Below, in pieces: positions 28,746 through 37,757 of a stretch of 64,000 nt of DNA. Position 1 is the first letter of the stretch, and every line of letters starts with the position of its first letter. The stretch covers positions 446,971 through 510,970 of the forward strand of contig CAVXRS010000002.1 of the NCBI GenBank assembly GCA_963764215.1. The letters run 5' to 3'. Origin of the DNA: JAFDWI01 sp963764215. Lineage in GTDB: Bacteria; Actinomycetota; Acidimicrobiia; Acidimicrobiales; Iamiaceae. The translations under genes were made by a program, and so were the position numbers. Below the pieces are notes generated by a model, which saw only the letters and a program-made list of their open reading frames with translations, was not told the DNA's origin and did not search any database.

Positions 28746-29704
28746 GGGCCCCGCAGCACACCGATCTGGTGCATCGCCGCGATCCCGATCGTGTGACGGT
28801 GGGTCGCGGTGATGTTGTCCGCGACGATGATGGCAGCCACGATGAACACCACGCACAGCGCCACGCCGCCCGCCCAGGTGACCAGTTCACGGGTGCGTCG
28901 GTCCGCGTTGCGCATCCGGTTCGGCAGATCGACCACGACCAGCCCGGCGATGCCCCCGCCGATCAGCCCGCCGACGTGGGCGCCGACGGAGATGTAGCTG
29001 GACAGTCCGAATGTCAGCACCAGATTGATGGCCAGGACACCGAGCAGGCCGGTGTCCCGCAGGGCGACGCCGCGTGCCTTGGCGACCACCAGCAGTCCAC
29101 CCATGAGACCGAAGATCGCTCCCGAAGCACCGACCGTGACCGATTGTGGGCTCGCGACCAGCGCTCCGAGTGATCCGGCGAAGAGCGAGACGAAGTAGAT
29201 CAACGCCATGCGGGTCCGTCCGAGCAGTTGTTCGGTGATCTTGCCCAAGATCCACAACGCCCACATGTTGATCCCGATGTGCAGGATGTTGGCGTGGACG
29301 AAGCCACCGGAGAGCAACCGGTACCACTGGCCGTTCCCGACCCCCAGCAACTCGAGGCCGCTGTTGGTGACCTTCACCCCGTCGGCGAAGAGCGCACCGG
29401 CCCGGATCGCCCCGTTGGACGTGTCGAACAGGTTGGACGGCTTCCAGATGATCTGGCCGGCAATCCACACGAAGGTGTTGATGCCGATGAGCACCATCGT
29501 GACCACCGGTCGGAAGTGCCCGAGCCCGCGGGCATGTACGACCCGGGTGTGCTCCTTCGCGACGCATTCGGGACAGTGGAATCCCACCGACGCCTGATGC
29601 ATGCACTGAGGACAGATCGGCCGGTCACAACGCTGACACACCACCCCTGCCGGGGCGTTCGGATGGCGATAACAGGTTCGGACGCCCTGGGCTGCACCGT
29701 TCAC
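28736..29704 (-). CDS. rhomboid-family intramembrane serine protease with N-terminal zinc motif
   Basis: 322 residues from the GTG at 29704. The N-terminus has a B-box-like Cys/His zinc motif (CYRHPNAPAGVVCQRCDRPICPQC, then CPEC). A rhomboid core of six or seven helices follows. The catalytic Ser lies in GASGAIFGL and the His in GAHVGGLIGG, with a WRxL-like WYRLLSGGFVHANILHIGINM segment. The combination of zinc finger and rhomboid is common in actinobacteria. It cleaves membrane proteins within the bilayer; the substrate is unknown. Confidence 0.92.
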   Translation of the reverse strand: MNGAAQGVRTCYRHPNAPAGVVCQRCDRPICPQCMHQASVGFHCPECVAKEHTRVVHARGLGHFRPVVTMVLIGINTFVWIAGQIIWKPSNLFDTSNGAIRAGALFADGVKVTNSGLELLGVGNGQWYRLLSGGFVHANILHIGINMWALWILGKITEQLLGRTRMALIYFVSLFAGSLGALVASPQSVTVGASGAIFGLMGGLLVVAKARGVALRDTGLLGVLAINLVLTFGLSSYISVGAHVGGLIGGGIAGLVVVDLPNRMRNADRRTRELVTWAGGVALCVVFIVAAIIVADNITATHRHTIGIAAMHQIGVLRGPTG

Positions 29705-29713
29705 GGGTTCTGG

Positions 29714-29719
29714 ATCCTA
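29714..29719 (-). promoter_or_regulatory. -10 element of the rhomboid gene
   Basis: TAGGAT on the minus strand, 9 nt before the GTG at 29704. Confidence 0.5.
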
Positions 29720-29763
29720 CCGGCCGGTCGGGATTTCCCCATGCGCCGACGGAACGGTTCCGG

Positions 29764-31107
29764 TCATGGGACGACCAGACGTCTCAGGGCGGCCGTGGGG
29801 ATGTACTCGAACTCGCGGCGGTTGGCCCGTTCGTAGCTGACCTCGTACGCCGCCCGTGCCACCTCGCCGACGGCGACGAGCGCACCGACCTCGCCGTCGG
29901 AGTCCCGGGCCCGTCGGTAGCCTTCGAACAGCGCGTCCGAGTTCCGGTCGACCCACTTTCGGGCTTCGTCCGAGACGAGGCTTCCGTCGGGGCGGGGCGC
30001 GACCCGAGCGGCACGGGTCATCTCGGCCACGTAGTCCAGGGACCGCAGCATCGAGCCGACATCGAACCAACCCGGCCGGGGAACCCGCCGTTCGGCCGTG
30101 GGCAACAACGGAGCGCCCTCGAAATCGAGGATCAGCCAGCCCTGGTCGCTCCGGAGAAGCTGCCCGAGATGCAGGTTGCCATGCACCCGGATCGTGGGGA
30201 TCGACACGTCGAGGGCACTCCGGCAACGCCGTGTCCAGTCCTCGACCCTTTCCCGACCCAGCCCGTCGATCGCAAGATCCACGACCTGTTGGGCGACTTC
30301 GGCGAGCAGTTCGTCCCGGTCCTGGGTCATCACGCCGTACGCCGCCTCCGAAGCCCGGTGCATGTCCGCGAGCATCGTGCCCACCCGTCGGGCCTCGGAA
30401 CTGAAGTCTCCGGGACTCGCCTGCGGGTCGAGACGAGAGGCGAACAGCTCGCGCAACGATGCCGCGGCGAGATCCAGGCCATTGGCCGCGCCGGGGAGAA
30501 ACGGCCGCCGCAGAGCCAGGTCGACACCATCGGACCTCCAGGCCTCGACGGTCTCCAGCGTCGACTTGAATCCCTCTTCCCCGAGCCTTGCCGGCATGTC
30601 GACGCCGGGGTTCGCGCCATCGTGGATCCGTCGGAAGACCTTGCACAACCAGTGCTCGTCGGCAACCACCGAGGTGGAGGTCTTCCCGGCGGTGAGCTTG
30701 CGGACCGACCGGACACCGCGCAGACCCTCGAACATCGATTCCAGAGCGGCGATGGTCAGCTCCGGGTCCACCAGCGCGTCGTAGGCGATCCACTCACCGG
30801 TTCCCTCCAGCAGCGTCCCGAGCACGCGGGAGTCGGCCCCGGCGAGAAAGGCCGGCGACGGCACGGCTGGCCGCAAGCCGATGAGCACCTGATAGGAGCC
30901 CACGTCGACCCCGTCCAACGTGGTGTCCAGGATCGCCCAGACCAACCCGGGATTGCCGTCGCGCCAGATCTCCCGTTCCCGCACCACTGCCCCGACGTCG
31001 ACCGACTCGCCCTCGCTCGACCGGTTGAGGGCCTCACCGTGGGCGAACCAGGGCTGCCGTGCCAGGTAGGCCGGCAAAAGGGCGTCGAGCGTGGGCAGGT
31101 CGATCAT
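29764..31107 (-). CDS. maltokinase-like protein with Asn at the catalytic-base position
   Basis: 447 residues. An N-terminal cap domain (ALLPAYLARQPWFA...VLIGLRP) and an aminoglycoside-phosphotransferase-like kinase core match Pep2/Mak1 maltokinases, which phosphorylate maltose with ATP to maltose-1-phosphate for GlgE. KLTAGKTSTSVV and LCKVFRR supply the nucleotide side. The metal-binding Asp is present in LILDFEGAP. The catalytic loop reads VHGNLHLGQ, with Asn311 (codon AAC at 30175-30177) where the family normally has HGDLHLGQ. It overlaps treS by 4 bp, so maltose from TreS would be its substrate. Activity is doubtful unless the Asn is tolerated or is a sequence error. Confidence 0.85.
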   Translation of the reverse strand: MIDLPTLDALLPAYLARQPWFAHGEALNRSSEGESVDVGAVVREREIWRDGNPGLVWAILDTTLDGVDVGSYQVLIGLRPAVPSPAFLAGADSRVLGTLLEGTGEWIAYDALVDPELTIAALESMFEGLRGVRSVRKLTAGKTSTSVVADEHWLCKVFRRIHDGANPGVDMPARLGEEGFKSTLETVEAWRSDGVDLALRRPFLPGAANGLDLAAASLRELFASRLDPQASPGDFSSEARRVGTMLADMHRASEAAYGVMTQDRDELLAEVAQQVVDLAIDGLGRERVEDWTRRCRSALDVSIPTIRVHGNLHLGQLLRSDQGWLILDFEGAPLLPTAERRVPRPGWFDVGSMLRSLDYVAEMTRAARVAPRPDGSLVSDEARKWVDRNSDALFEGYRRARDSDGEVGALVAVGEVARAAYEVSYERANRREFEYIPTAALRRLVVP

Positions 31108-32801
31108 GGTTTCGGCGGAGCCTTCTCGACCAGAGTGAACCAGAGAAACCCGTACGGGGGAAGCGTCAGGGTGGTGGTCGCGCCGGTGAGCGTCGGGAAG
31201 GGCACCTGACCGAACATCTCGATCGGGGTCCAGCCGCGGAACTCGCTCAGGGTCAGCACTGCGGGCTGGGCCAGACCCGAGAGGTTGTTGACGCACAGCA
31301 CCGCGTTCGAGGAATCGCCGTCCCGGCGGACATAGGCCAGGATCGCCGGATTCGGGACGCCGATCACGTCGAAGCGACCCGTGCCGAACACCGGGTTCTG
31401 TTGTCTGATCGCGATCAACCGTTGGATCCAGTGCAGAAAAGAGCTGGGATCGCGCAGACCGGCCTCGACGTTGATCGACTGGTAGCCGTACACCGGGTCC
31501 ATCTGCGGCGGCAGGTACAACTGGGCGAAGTCCGCATCCGAGAAACCCGCGTTGCGGTCCGGCGACCACTGCATGGGGGTGCGCACCGCGTCGCGGTCCC
31601 CCAGGTAGATGTTGTCGCCCATTCCGATCTCGTCGCCGTAGTAGAGCACCGGCGACCCGGGGAAGCTGAAGAGAAGGGCGTGGAACAGCTCCACTACACG
31701 GCGGTCGTTGTCGAGCAACGGGAACAACCGCCGGGCGATTCCTACGTTCCTCTTCATCCTCGGGTCGCGGGCATATTCGGAATACAGGTAGTCGCGCTCG
31801 TCGTCGGTGACCATTTCCAGGGTCAGCTCGTCGTGGTTGCGTAGGAACAGGCCCCACTGGCAGCCGTCGGGAATCTCGGGGGTCTCGGCGAGGATCTCGG
31901 TGATCGGAAACCGTTGGGCGCGTCGGATGGCGAGGTACATGCGCGGCATCAGGGGGAAGTGGAAGCACATGTGGCATTCGTCGCCGTCGCCGTAGTAGTC
32001 GACGACATCGGCCGGCCACTGGTTCGCCTCGGCGAGCAGCATCCGCCCCGGTCCGTACTCGTCGTCCACCGTGGCGCGCAACCGCTTCAGGAACGCGTGG
32101 GTCTCGGGGAGGTTCTCGCAGCGGGTTTCGTCCCGCTCGAACAGGTAGGGCACCGCGTCGAGCCGGAACCCGTCGAGTCCGAGATCGAGCCAGAAGCGAA
32201 CCACGTCCAACATGGCCTCGGCGACTTCGGGATTGTCGTAGTTCAGGTCGGGCTGATGATGGAAGAACCGGTGCCAGTAGTACTGGCCGCGCACGTCGTC
32301 CCACGTCCAGTTCGAAGGTTCGGTGTCGACGAACACGATCGGCACCTCGGGCCACCGATGATCGTCGTCGCCCCACACATACCAATCGGCCTTCGGGTTG
32401 CTCCGGTTCTGACGGGATTCCTGGAACCACGGATGCTGATCGGAGGTGTGGTTCATGACCAGATCCGCGATCACCCTGATCCCCCTGGCATGACAGGATT
32501 CGATCAGTTCGGCGACATCGTCGACATCGCCGAACTCGGGCAGGACGGTGAAAAAGTCGGAGATGTCGTAGCCGCCGTCACGCAACGGAGAATCGAAGAT
32601 CGGCAGCAGCCACAGACAGTCGACCCCCAGCCATTCGAGATAGTCGAGGCGCTCGATGACCCCCCGCAGCTCACCGGACCCGTCGCCGTTCAGATCGGCG
32701 AACCCGCGCACGAGCAACTCGTAGAACACCGCGGTGCGATACCACTCCGGATCGTCGTTCAGGGCCGGTCGAGAAACGACGGTGGGTAGACGGAGGCTCA
32801 C
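31104..32801 (-). CDS. treS: trehalose synthase (maltose alpha-D-glucosyltransferase)
   Basis: 565 residues of GH13. The opening is YRTAVFYELLVRGFADLNGDGSGEL. The nucleophile Asp is in DGFRLDAVPYLFER, the acid/base Glu in LLAEANQWPADV and the third Asp in LRNHDEL. VMNHTSDQHPWFQ and the C-terminal beta domain with PYGFLWF are typical of TreS, which interconverts trehalose and maltose. The GTG overlaps the stop of the enoyl-CoA hydratase gene, and the stop overlaps the maltokinase ATG. Confidence 0.94.
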   Translation of the reverse strand: MSLRLPTVVSRPALNDDPEWYRTAVFYELLVRGFADLNGDGSGELRGVIERLDYLEWLGVDCLWLLPIFDSPLRDGGYDISDFFTVLPEFGDVDDVAELIESCHARGIRVIADLVMNHTSDQHPWFQESRQNRSNPKADWYVWGDDDHRWPEVPIVFVDTEPSNWTWDDVRGQYYWHRFFHHQPDLNYDNPEVAEAMLDVVRFWLDLGLDGFRLDAVPYLFERDETRCENLPETHAFLKRLRATVDDEYGPGRMLLAEANQWPADVVDYYGDGDECHMCFHFPLMPRMYLAIRRAQRFPITEILAETPEIPDGCQWGLFLRNHDELTLEMVTDDERDYLYSEYARDPRMKRNVGIARRLFPLLDNDRRVVELFHALLFSFPGSPVLYYGDEIGMGDNIYLGDRDAVRTPMQWSPDRNAGFSDADFAQLYLPPQMDPVYGYQSINVEAGLRDPSSFLHWIQRLIAIRQQNPVFGTGRFDVIGVPNPAILAYVRRDGDSSNAVLCVNNLSGLAQPAVLTLSEFRGWTPIEMFGQVPFPTLTGATTTLTLPPYGFLWFTLVEKAPPKP

Positions 32802-33634
32802 CGTCCGGTGAACTCGGCGCGGCCCGGACCATGCTCGAGGAACGAGCGGACCCCGATTCGGGCGTCATCGGTGCCGAACACCTCGACGAAGAGGTCATCT
32901 TCCAGCGAGAGTCCATCGGCCAGGCTTTCGTTCAGACCCTCGTCGATCGCCCGCTTTGCCAGTCCCTGGGCCACGACCGCGCCACGTGCGAACTCGCCGG
33001 CCCGGACGATTGCCCGCTCGAGGACCACATCCACAGCACCGTCGCCATCAGGCTCCGCGTCGACGATCTCGTCGACGAGCCCGATGCTGATCGCCTCATC
33101 GGCCTTCACCTGGCGCCCCGAAGCGATGAGCTCCTTGGCCCTCGCCGGTCCGACGAGGCGCGCGAGGCGCTGGGTTCCACCCCCACCCGGAATGATCCCG
33201 AGCAGGATCTCCGGCTGACCGAAACGCGCCCGAGCCGAGGCGATGCGCAGGTCACAGGCCAACGCGAGCTCACATCCACCCCCGAGGGCGACCCCGTTCA
33301 CCGCGGCGATCACCAGACGGGGGATGGCGGCCACGGCGTCGAGCGCCCCACGGAACGCGGCGCCGATCCGTCGGGCGTCCTCCGGACCACCGAACTCTGT
33401 GATGTCCGCACCGGCAGCGAACACCCTGGCCCCACCGGTCACCACGACCGCACCCGGCGGGTCGACCGTACAGACCCGCGCCACCTCGGCGAGCTCGTCC
33501 AGCACGCCCGTCGCCAGGGCGTTCACCTTGCCGTTGGTGACCCGCACCACCGCCACGCCATCGTCGCGACGTTCGAGGCTCACGAACTCGCCGGATGTGA
33601 CCGAGTCGTGCGCGGCCGTGTCGTGCGGTGTCAT
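32798..33634 (-). CDS. enoyl-CoA hydratase/isomerase family protein
   Basis: 278 residues of the crotonase fold. AAGADITEF and NGVALGGGCELALACD form the oxyanion hole, and the two Glu of hydratases are present in GGGCEL and GQPEILLGIIPGGGGTQRL. Hydration of a trans-2-enoyl-CoA is the expected reaction. It is the first gene of a tightly overlapping operon with treS and the maltokinase, an unexpected partnership of acyl-CoA and trehalose metabolism. Confidence 0.88.
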   Translation of the reverse strand: MTPHDTAAHDSVTSGEFVSLERRDDGVAVVRVTNGKVNALATGVLDELAEVARVCTVDPPGAVVVTGGARVFAAGADITEFGGPEDARRIGAAFRGALDAVAAIPRLVIAAVNGVALGGGCELALACDLRIASARARFGQPEILLGIIPGGGGTQRLARLVGPARAKELIASGRQVKADEAISIGLVDEIVDAEPDGDGAVDVVLERAIVRAGEFARGAVVAQGLAKRAIDEGLNESLADGLSLEDDLFVEVFGTDDARIGVRSFLEHGPGRAEFTGR

Positions 33635-33642
33635 GTCGGGCG

Positions 33643-33648
33643 ATGCTA
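33643..33648 (-). promoter_or_regulatory. -10 element of the hydratase-treS-maltokinase operon
   Basis: TAGCAT on the minus strand, 8 nt before the ATG at 33634. It is the only promoter candidate seen for the three genes. Confidence 0.5.
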
Positions 33649-33767
33649 CCGACCCCGGGACCGCACGCCTGCTTCAGCCGTCGAGGTGAGTCGAAAGGCG
33701 ACACCTCCCGCCCCTCCCGGGCCGTGTCCGGCACTTCAGTTCGTCAGCCGATCGGTGCCGGGGCTTC

Positions 33768-33773
33768 TAAGCT
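33768..33773 (+). promoter_or_regulatory. -10 element of the RNase Z gene
   Basis: TAAGCT, 6 nt before the ATG at 33780. Confidence 0.45.
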
Positions 33774-33779
33774 CCGGCG

Positions 33780-34700
33780 ATGAGCGGCCGAGACCTGGTG
33801 GTGCTGGGCACGTCGAGCCAGCTCCCGACCCGCACCCGCAACCACAACGGCTACGTGTTCCGCTGGGACCGGGAAGGGCTGCTGTTCGACCCCGGCGAAG
33901 GCACCCAGCGCCAGCTCACCTTCGCCGGCGTCCCGGCCGGTCGCATCACCCGGATCCTGCTCACCCACCTGCACGGCGACCACTGCCTCGGCCTGCCCGG
34001 CGTCCTGTTGCGACTCGCGCTCGACGGAGGGGAGGACCCGGTGCCGATCTACTTTCCGGCCAGCGGACAGACCTACGTCGAGCGCCTGTGCGACGCCAGC
34101 ATCGGCAGACCACGGTCCGTCCGGCTCGTTCCGGTCGACGACGAGGGCGCGGTGATCGACGCGGGGCCGTTCACGGTCACCGCGCAACCGCTTGCCCACC
34201 GCGTCCCGACACTCGGGTGGCGCATCGCCGAGCCCGACCGCGTGCACCTCGACCCGGAACGGCTCGCGGCCGCCGGGATCCACGGCCCGGCCGCGGGGCA
34301 GCTCCTCGCCGACGGATCGGTCGAGGTCGAGGGCAACACCGTGGTCCTGGACGAGGTGAGCGAGGTCCGACCCGGACCGTCGGTGGCGGTGGTGATGGAC
34401 ACCGCGGTCTGCGACGCCGCGGTGCGGCTGGCCGAGGGCGTCGACCTGCTGCTGTGCGAGGCGACCTTCCTCGAGTCGGAGTCGTTCCTGGCCCGCGACT
34501 ACGGCCACCTCACCGCCCGCGAGGCTGCGACCATCGCCCGGGAAGCAGGCGCGAAGCGGCTCGTGCTCACCCACTTCTCGTCTCGCTACGACGACCTCGA
34601 CGCGCACCGACGGGAAGCTGCGGCGGTGTTCCCCGATGTCGTGGTCGCGACCGACCTCGCCGTGATCCCCTTCGTGGACGGCGACCTCCCGGCAGGCTGA
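33780..34700 (+). CDS. rnz: ribonuclease Z-like metallo-beta-lactamase-fold nuclease
   Basis: 306 residues. The zinc motif HLHGDHCLGL, the opening LGTSSQLPTRTRNHNGYVFRW and FDPGEGTQRQL are typical of tRNase Z, which removes 3' trailers from tRNA precursors. Further metal ligands lie in PLAHRVPTLGWRI, VMDTAVCD and VLTHFSSRY. Length is normal. It stands alone, with a leaderless-type start. Confidence 0.88.
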   Translation: MSGRDLVVLGTSSQLPTRTRNHNGYVFRWDREGLLFDPGEGTQRQLTFAGVPAGRITRILLTHLHGDHCLGLPGVLLRLALDGGEDPVPIYFPASGQTYVERLCDASIGRPRSVRLVPVDDEGAVIDAGPFTVTAQPLAHRVPTLGWRIAEPDRVHLDPERLAAAGIHGPAAGQLLADGSVEVEGNTVVLDEVSEVRPGPSVAVVMDTAVCDAAVRLAEGVDLLLCEATFLESESFLARDYGHLTAREAATIAREAGAKRLVLTHFSSRYDDLDAHRREAAAVFPDVVVATDLAVIPFVDGDLPAG

Positions 34701-34795
34701 GCCGCCGAGCCGACCCTGCGCGCGGGCGACCGGCACGCCGCTGCCGCGGAGGCCTCGACCTCACGCGCTGAGTGACGGTCGACCGGCGGGTCGGG

Positions 34796-34801
34796 TAATG
34801 T
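34796..34801 (+). promoter_or_regulatory. -10 element of the YHYH lipoprotein gene
   Basis: TAATGT lies 8 nt before the ATG at 34810 and overlaps the ATG at 34798, which argues for the downstream start. Confidence 0.5.
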
Positions 34802-34809
34802 CGACGGGC

Positions 34810-35808
34810 ATGGGAACTCGGGCGCGCAGCGTTTCGGCGCTGATCGGGTTCCTGGTACTCGGAACGGCACTCGTCGCGTGCTCGTCGGGTTCCGGGCAGA
34901 CCACCTCGGCCGGTGCGACGACCACGGTCGCCCGCACCTCCACGTCGGAGTCCGCCTCGACCACCTCGGCCGGCGGCTCCAGCTCCACCACCTGGAAGGG
35001 CACCGTGCAGCTCTCGGCGCTTCCGCTCGGAGACGGCAGACTCTCGTCCTCGCCCAAGGTGGGTTACGTCGACTCGTGCACCAGCAACTTCCGCGGGGGC
35101 GGGGCACGGCACGACGGACCGTGGATCGACACCGCAGCCGGCACCTGGGACGCCAAAACCAAGCTCGCGGTGCAGGGCTCGGTCGACTGGCCGGCAGCCA
35201 GGCACTCGATCACCACCTCGGGTGACGAGCGGAAGATCTCGACCAACGACCTGCCCAAGGGCGAGCCGACCGGGACGTTCCCGATCGCCACCACCGACCC
35301 CGCCTACCAGTACGACACGAACCCCAACCACATCGGCGAACAGACGGTCGACTTCACCGTGCCGGTCACGCCGGCCGCGGTGACGACACCGTCCTGTCTC
35401 GGGCTCGGACCGATCGGCGTGCTCAGCGACGGGGTGTTCCTGTACAACGCACTCGACGACGCCGGGCGCGACGCCGTGGCACACGAGACCCAGGACGAGT
35501 GCAACGGCCACCCCGACGGCCGGGAGCGTTACCACTACCACGACGTCCCGGTCTGCATCCGCGACGCCGCCAAGGGCACCTCGACGCTGGTCGGCTACGC
35601 GATCGACGGCTACGGCATCTACGTCGAGCGTGACGCGCACGGGAACCTGCCCACCAACGCCGATCTCGACGCCTGTCACGGCCGCACCAGCCCGGTGAAA
35701 TGGGACGGCAAGGTCGTCACCATGTACCACTACGACGCCACGTTGGAATACCCGTACACCCTCGGCTGCTATCACGGCACCCCCACGAACGCGCTGCGGC
35801 ACCCCTGA
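34810..35808 (+). CDS. YHYH-domain lipoprotein
   Basis: 332 residues from the ATG at 34810. The signal sequence ends in a lipobox (GTALVAC) and is followed by a Ser/Thr-rich linker of about 40 residues. The exported domain contains the YHYH family hallmarks: RYHYHDVP, the YAIDGYGIYVERDAHG loop, and MYHYDATLEYPYTLGCYHG near the end. Paired Cys in this domain likely form disulfides. The biochemical role of YHYH proteins is not established; the His/Tyr clusters suggest metal binding. Confidence 0.85.
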   Translation: MGTRARSVSALIGFLVLGTALVACSSGSGQTTSAGATTTVARTSTSESASTTSAGGSSSTTWKGTVQLSALPLGDGRLSSSPKVGYVDSCTSNFRGGGARHDGPWIDTAAGTWDAKTKLAVQGSVDWPAARHSITTSGDERKISTNDLPKGEPTGTFPIATTDPAYQYDTNPNHIGEQTVDFTVPVTPAAVTTPSCLGLGPIGVLSDGVFLYNALDDAGRDAVAHETQDECNGHPDGRERYHYHDVPVCIRDAAKGTSTLVGYAIDGYGIYVERDAHGNLPTNADLDACHGRTSPVKWDGKVVTMYHYDATLEYPYTLGCYHGTPTNALRHP

Positions 35809-35836
35809 AAGAACGGCGCCGGGCCCTCGGCGAGGT

Positions 35837-36649
35837 TCACCGTGGCCGGTCGCCGACCACGGTGACGCGCTCCATGACCCGGCGCGCCGGGAAGTAGTCG
35901 CTCACCGCGTAGTGCTGCACACAGCGGTTGTCCCACAGGGCGAGGGTGTCGGGCGCCCAGCGCAGCCGGCACTGGTACTCGGGTATCGACGCCCGGCGGT
36001 ACAGGAAGGCGAGCAGCCGGTCGCTCTCGGCGCGGTCCATCCCGACGAGATGGTCGGTGAACGCCGCGTTCACGTACAACGACCGGCGGCCCGTGACCGG
36101 GTGGGTGCGCACCACCGGGTGCTCGGCCGGCGGGTACGTCTCGCGCAGTTCGGCGAGCTTCTCGGGGGTCTGGCGCCCGCCGAACACCTTGGTGAAGTCG
36201 TGGACTGCGGTCAGGCCCGCCAGCCGCTCGCGCAGGGTGTCGTCGAGCGACTCGTAGGCGAGCTCCATGTTGGCGAACAGCGTGTCACCCCCGAGCGGGG
36301 GGATCTCGACCGCGCGCAGCATCGACCCCAGCGACGGCTCCTGACGCCAGGTGACGTCGCTGTGCCAGGTGTTCTCGTTGCCCTTGCGCTGGTCGTTCGC
36401 GACGACCATCAGCACCTCGGGGTGTCCGGGCTTGGGCGGGGCGAACGGGTGGATCTCGAGGTCGCCGAACTGGCGACAGAACGCGACGTGCTGGTCGGTG
36501 GTGATGTGCTGATCGCGGAAGAACAGCACCTTGTGCTCCATGAACGCCTTGTCGAGCTCGGCGAACGTGCCCGGGTCGCAGAGCTCGGACAGGTCGATGC
36601 CGCCGACCTCCGCGCCGATCGCCGGCGTGACGGGTCGGATGTCGAGCAT
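35837..36649 (-). CDS. TauD/TfdA-family Fe(II)/2-oxoglutarate dioxygenase
   Basis: 270 residues. The iron ligands are WHSDVTW (His-x-Asp) and the distal His in NRCVQHYAVSDY. Arg in RRVMERVTV is placed to bind 2-oxoglutarate. MEHKVLFFRDQ and IGAEVGGIDLS at the N-terminus are family landmarks. The family hydroxylates taurine, alkyl sulfates or related substrates. No sulfonate transporter lies nearby, so the substrate is open. The ATG follows GAGGACGACC, a ribosome binding site, unlike most neighbours. Confidence 0.88.
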   Translation of the reverse strand: MLDIRPVTPAIGAEVGGIDLSELCDPGTFAELDKAFMEHKVLFFRDQHITTDQHVAFCRQFGDLEIHPFAPPKPGHPEVLMVVANDQRKGNENTWHSDVTWRQEPSLGSMLRAVEIPPLGGDTLFANMELAYESLDDTLRERLAGLTAVHDFTKVFGGRQTPEKLAELRETYPPAEHPVVRTHPVTGRRSLYVNAAFTDHLVGMDRAESDRLLAFLYRRASIPEYQCRLRWAPDTLALWDNRCVQHYAVSDYFPARRVMERVTVVGDRPR

Positions 36650-36689
36650 CGGTCGTCCTCGGTTCGTCGCTGATGGGACCGGCGTGGCG

Positions 36690-36695
36690 ATGCTA
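36690..36695 (-). promoter_or_regulatory. -10 element of the TauD gene, leadered
   Basis: TAGCAT on the minus strand about 40 nt before the ATG. Here a leader of about 34 nt carries a GAGGA ribosome binding site. Confidence 0.4.
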
Positions 36696-36772
36696 CCGAT
36701 CCGGCCCCTCCGTTGCGTTCGGGGTGAGGGCGATGCGTCGCGCACACCGTCCCGGCCGCGCCAGCATGGAGC

Positions 36773-37682
36773 ATGGCGAGTGTGCAGTGGGACCGATCCA
36801 GGCGCAACCACAGCCCCGCGGGCGAGGTGCTGGTCGCGTACCTGACCCAGCAACGAGATCAGCTGCGCGACGCCGATAGGCGGGTGCGCGCCGACGAGCC
36901 CGAAGGGGTCCACGACCTGCGGGTGGCGATGCGACGGGCGCGGTCGATGATCGCCACGTCGCGCCGCCTGCTCCTTGCCGGTGAGGTCGGCCAGCTGATC
37001 GGGGAGCTGCGTTGGGTCGGGCAGGCGCTCGGCGAGAGCCGCGACGCCGAGGTGCTACGCGACCGACTGCTCGCAGACGTTGCCCAACTCTCCGGCGCGG
37101 GCGTGCGAGCCGCGTCGGTTGCGATCGACGCGGCGCTGCAGGCCACGGCCCGGGCCGGGCGCGCCGAAGTGGTCGAGAAGATGGGTAGCGACCGCTACGC
37201 CACGGCGCTTGCCGCGTTGGACGCGTTCCTTGCGGATCCACCCTTCGCAGCGGAGGCGGGACGTCCCGCGAGAGGTGCTGCCCGCGCTGTTGCGCCACGA
37301 TCGTCGGCGCGTGGCGCGGCGGACGCGAGTCGCTCGACGGTGCCGGCCGGGCCCGGCGCGCGACGCGGCGCTGCACTCGGTGCGCAAGGCTGCCAAGCGG
37401 CTCCGGTACGCGTCCGAGGCTTCGGCGCCCGTGGCGCCGAAGCGAGGCGCGCGGCTGGTGGACGCCACCACGGCGCTGCACGACACGCTCGGGCTCCACC
37501 AGGATGCGGTGGTGGCGATGACGTTCCTGGCCGGATTGGCCGGTGGCGACGTCGACACCGAGGTCGCCTTCGTCCTGGGACAGCTGGACGCACGCGAGCA
37601 GCGGCGCGCGGCCGAGGCCGAGCGGGACTTCTTCGCGGCGTGGCGCCACTTTCCGAAGGTGCGCCCGTCTCGGTGGCGCTGA
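36773..37682 (+). CDS. CHAD-domain protein, frameshifted
   Basis: About 300 residues. VHDLRVAMRRARSMIATSRRLL and the second half HSVRKAAKRLRYASE are the two positively charged helical repeats of the CHAD domain, which binds polyphosphate. The frame slips near 37255 in a G/C-rich stretch, and the second half continues in frame 0 to 37682. No CYTH domain or polyphosphate kinase gene is nearby. The ATG is at 36773. Confidence 0.8.
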
Positions 37683-37757
37683 TCGGCTCGACGTGCGATA
37701 CCCACCCCGAGCCGGCCCACCGGAGCGCCGCGCTCGCCCACGACAAGCTGTTGCCCG

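Noticed and set aside
37684..37714. A CGGCTCG/CGAGCCG inverted repeat between the CHAD and meaB genes as a terminator
   Set aside because: The stem is 7 bp with a 17-nt loop and no U-tract, which is common by chance at this GC content.
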